Source of the DNA: Ferrovibrio sp.
Lineage (GTDB): Bacteria; Pseudomonadota; Alphaproteobacteria; Ferrovibrionales; Ferrovibrionaceae
Direction: 5' to 3'
Assembly (NCBI RefSeq): GCF_017994015.1
Contig: NZ_JAGOLP010000023.1
Location: forward strand, 1 to 49,892
Length of the DNA: 49,892 bases
Both the position numbers and the translations under genes were made by a program. Positions within the stretch are counted from its first letter, which is position 1. Each line of letters starts with the position of its first letter. The notes beneath the pieces were generated by a model. That model saw only the letters and a list, made by a program, of their open reading frames with translations. It did not search any database and was not told where the DNA came from. Below are positions 48,920 to 49,892 of the stretch, one piece after another.

Positions 48920-49578
48920 GCCGCCATCACCTCGATCTGGCCGCCGCGCAGCCGCAGGGTGGGAAAGCGGAATCGCTCCAGCAGGTGAATGTCATGCGTA
49001 GCCAGCACCACGGCGGTGCCGCTCTTGTTCAACTCAACAAACAGATACATCAGGCGCTGCGCCATTTCGGGATCAACATTGCCGGTCGGCTCGTCGGCCA
49101 GCAGCAGTGAAGGCCGTGCAATCACCGCACGGGCAATTGCCACGCGCTGTTTCTCGCCGCCCGAGAGTGTGGCCGGCCGCGCTTCCAGCCGGTCGCCCAG
49201 GCCAACCCAGGCGAGCAATTCCGAGCAATGATCCACCACGCGGTTTTCGGCCACCCCGGCGATACGCAACGGCAAGGCCACATTATCCAGCGCGCTGAGA
49301 TGATCCAGCAGGCGAAAATCCTGGAAAACCACGCCAATTCGGCGGCGCAGCAGCGGCAGGGTGGCGCGATCGGCGGCGGCCACTTCCTGCCCGAACATGG
49401 TGATCACCCCCCGGCTCGGCCGATGCGCCAGATACATCAGCTTGAGCAGCGAGGTCTTGCCGGCGCCGGAAGGGCCGGTCAGGAAGTGGAACGAGCCCGG
49501 CGCCAGGTCGAAGCTGACATCGCGCAGCACTTCCGGCCCCGGCCCATACCGCATCCCGACATTCTGAAACCGCACCAC
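48916..49578 (-). CDS. ftsE: Cell division ATP-binding protein FtsE
   Basis: This 220-residue ABC ATPase pairs with FtsX to control septal peptidoglycan hydrolysis. Walker A is GPSGAGKTS, the Q-loop [20 protein letters not shown], the signature [15 protein letters not shown], Walker [13 protein letters not shown] and the switch His in [13 protein letters not shown]. The start is GTG with GGAGG about 10 nt upstream. It is divergent from the zinc-ribbon gene. Confidence 0.96.
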   Translation of the reverse strand: MVRFQNVGMRYGPGPEVLRDVSFDLAPGSFHFLTGPSGAGKTSLLKLMYLAHRPSRGVITMFGQEVAAADRATLPLLRRRIGVVFQDFRLLDHLSALDNVALPLRIAGVAENRVVDHCSELLAWVGLGDRLEARPATLSGGEKQRVAIARAVIARPSLLLADEPTGNVDPEMAQRLMYLFVELNKSGTAVVLATHDIHLLERFRFPTLRLRGGQIEVMAA

Positions 49579-49721
49579 AGCGTCGCCACCTCCGAAAAGC
49601 CTCGACCAGCCTTGAGCTTGCCAGCCCCTAAGCTTGCCAGCCTAGACCTGTCCGTCCTATAAGGGAAAATAGCAAAACGCAAAAGGGCAACGGCACTGCA
49701 CGTAGCGGCCAGGTCTCCGGC
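49579..49721. other. Divergent intergenic region ftsE / zinc-ribbon gene
   Basis: This 143-bp region must hold both promoters. A short near-repeat (CTTGCCAGCCCCTAAGCTTGCCAGCC, here described as two CTTGCCAGCC copies at about 49617-49626 and 49633-49642) is the only structure noticed. No RNA or terminator is evident. Confidence 0.4.
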
Positions 49722-49892
49722 ATGATTCTCTCCTGCCCCAACTGCGCCACGCGGTTCAGCGTCGATGCGAGCATATTCCGTGACGGGCCGGTGAAGGTCC
49801 GCTGCACTGTCTGCCGTCATATCTGGCGTCAGGAGCCGGTGGCCGAACCGCCGCCACCGGCTCCTGACGCCAGATATGACGGCAGACAGTGC
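49722..49892 (+). CDS. MJ0042-type zinc-ribbon protein, N-terminal fragment (right edge possibly artefactual)
   Basis: From ATG 49722 the frame reads MILSCPNCATRFSVDASIF-R, then VRCTVCRHIW: a C-x2-C...C-x2-C zinc ribbon of the MJ0042/DUF3426 type that opens many alphaproteobacterial membrane proteins placed opposite ftsE. The frame continues open to base 49892 (57 codons). However, bases from about 49853 are the exact reverse complement of 49804-49843, so the last 13 or so codons are probably not the true sequence. Only the first 43 codons should be trusted. Confidence 0.75.
   Translation, partial: MILSCPNCATRFSVDASIFRDGPVKVRCTVCRHIWRQEPVAEPPPPAPDARYDGRQC
49804..49892. repeat. Perfect 40-bp inverted repeat at the window end
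   Basis: Bases 49804-49843 and 49853-49892 are perfect reverse complements separated by 9 nt, and the right arm ends at the last base. The left arm is coding sequence of the zinc-ribbon gene. A perfect fold-back that ends exactly at a sequence edge is typical of an assembly or chimeric-read artefact rather than a biological palindrome. Confidence 0.9.

Overview
The window looks like the end of a high-GC alphaproteobacterial contig. Both edges cut genes: a DMT transporter at base 1 and a zinc-ribbon gene at base 49892. The alphaproteobacterial assignment rests on gene order and gene types: rsfS-rlmH-gpmI-envC-ctpA-divergent polysaccharide deacetylase-rppH; ffs-dnaX-ybaB-recR; metX-metW; ftsE-ftsX-HAD-ydcF-plsC opposite an MJ0042 zinc-ribbon gene; DUF2125, DUF2063 and PAS_5 proteins; and a class II ribonucleotide reductase. 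A Rhodospirillales-like affiliation is my guess and cannot be fixed from sequence reading alone.

Layout. 1-3.3 kb: DMT transporter end, ArsC-like reductase, a diiron ferritin-like protein, two tandem PAS_5 proteins and an alpha/beta hydrolase. 3.3-10.6 kb: a tightly packed minus-strand operon for ribosome silencing, rRNA methylation, glycolysis, cell-wall hydrolase activation, C-terminal processing protease and RNA pyrophosphohydrolase. 10.7-16.6 kb: a lipoprotein, two tandem NhaD-type antiporters, a PIN/RHH toxin-antitoxin pair with a clear operator, a CDF metal exporter and pdxH. 16.7-20 kb: a glycine-zipper lipoprotein with a strong terminator, an orphan coiled-coil protein, DUF3237 and a membrane PAS protein. 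20-24 kb: nudC, 4.5S RNA, dnaX, ybaB, recR and a REP-like palindrome cluster. 24.2-29.6 kb: a periplasmic binding protein, gloB, a methyltransferase, and metX-metW coupled to a TPR-PRMT-like methyltransferase. 29.7-36.3 kb: chorismate mutase-hisC-tyrA (Phe/Tyr branch), DUF2125, a DMT exporter, ChaC and an aldo-keto reductase. 36.3-40.1 kb: a three-gene operon of a ferritin-like protein with a Cys-rich C-terminal part, a DUF692 multinuclear iron oxidase (MNIO) and its DUF2063 partner. 40.2-46 kb: an acyl-CoA ligase, a HAD hydrolase and intein-containing nrdJ. 46-49.9 kb: plsC, ydcF, HAD-IIIA, ftsX, ftsE and a partial zinc-ribbon gene.

The best candidate for an undescribed system is the 36.3-40.1 kb operon. 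Known DUF692 enzymes modify cysteines of small peptides. Here the only co-encoded Cys-rich protein is a 693-residue ferritin-like protein whose residues 515-616 hold 10 of its 13 cysteines, including a repeated C-x3-G-G-C motif. Modification of that embedded segment is my inference.

Other notable points are a 380-residue LAGLIDADG intein placed exactly before the catalytic cysteine of NrdJ, a PRMT-like protein coupled to methionine synthesis, a histone-H1-like extension on RsfS, a tandemly duplicated stop/start junction after rppH, several putative leaderless genes, and a perfect 40-bp fold-back exactly at the right edge that is probably an assembly artefact.
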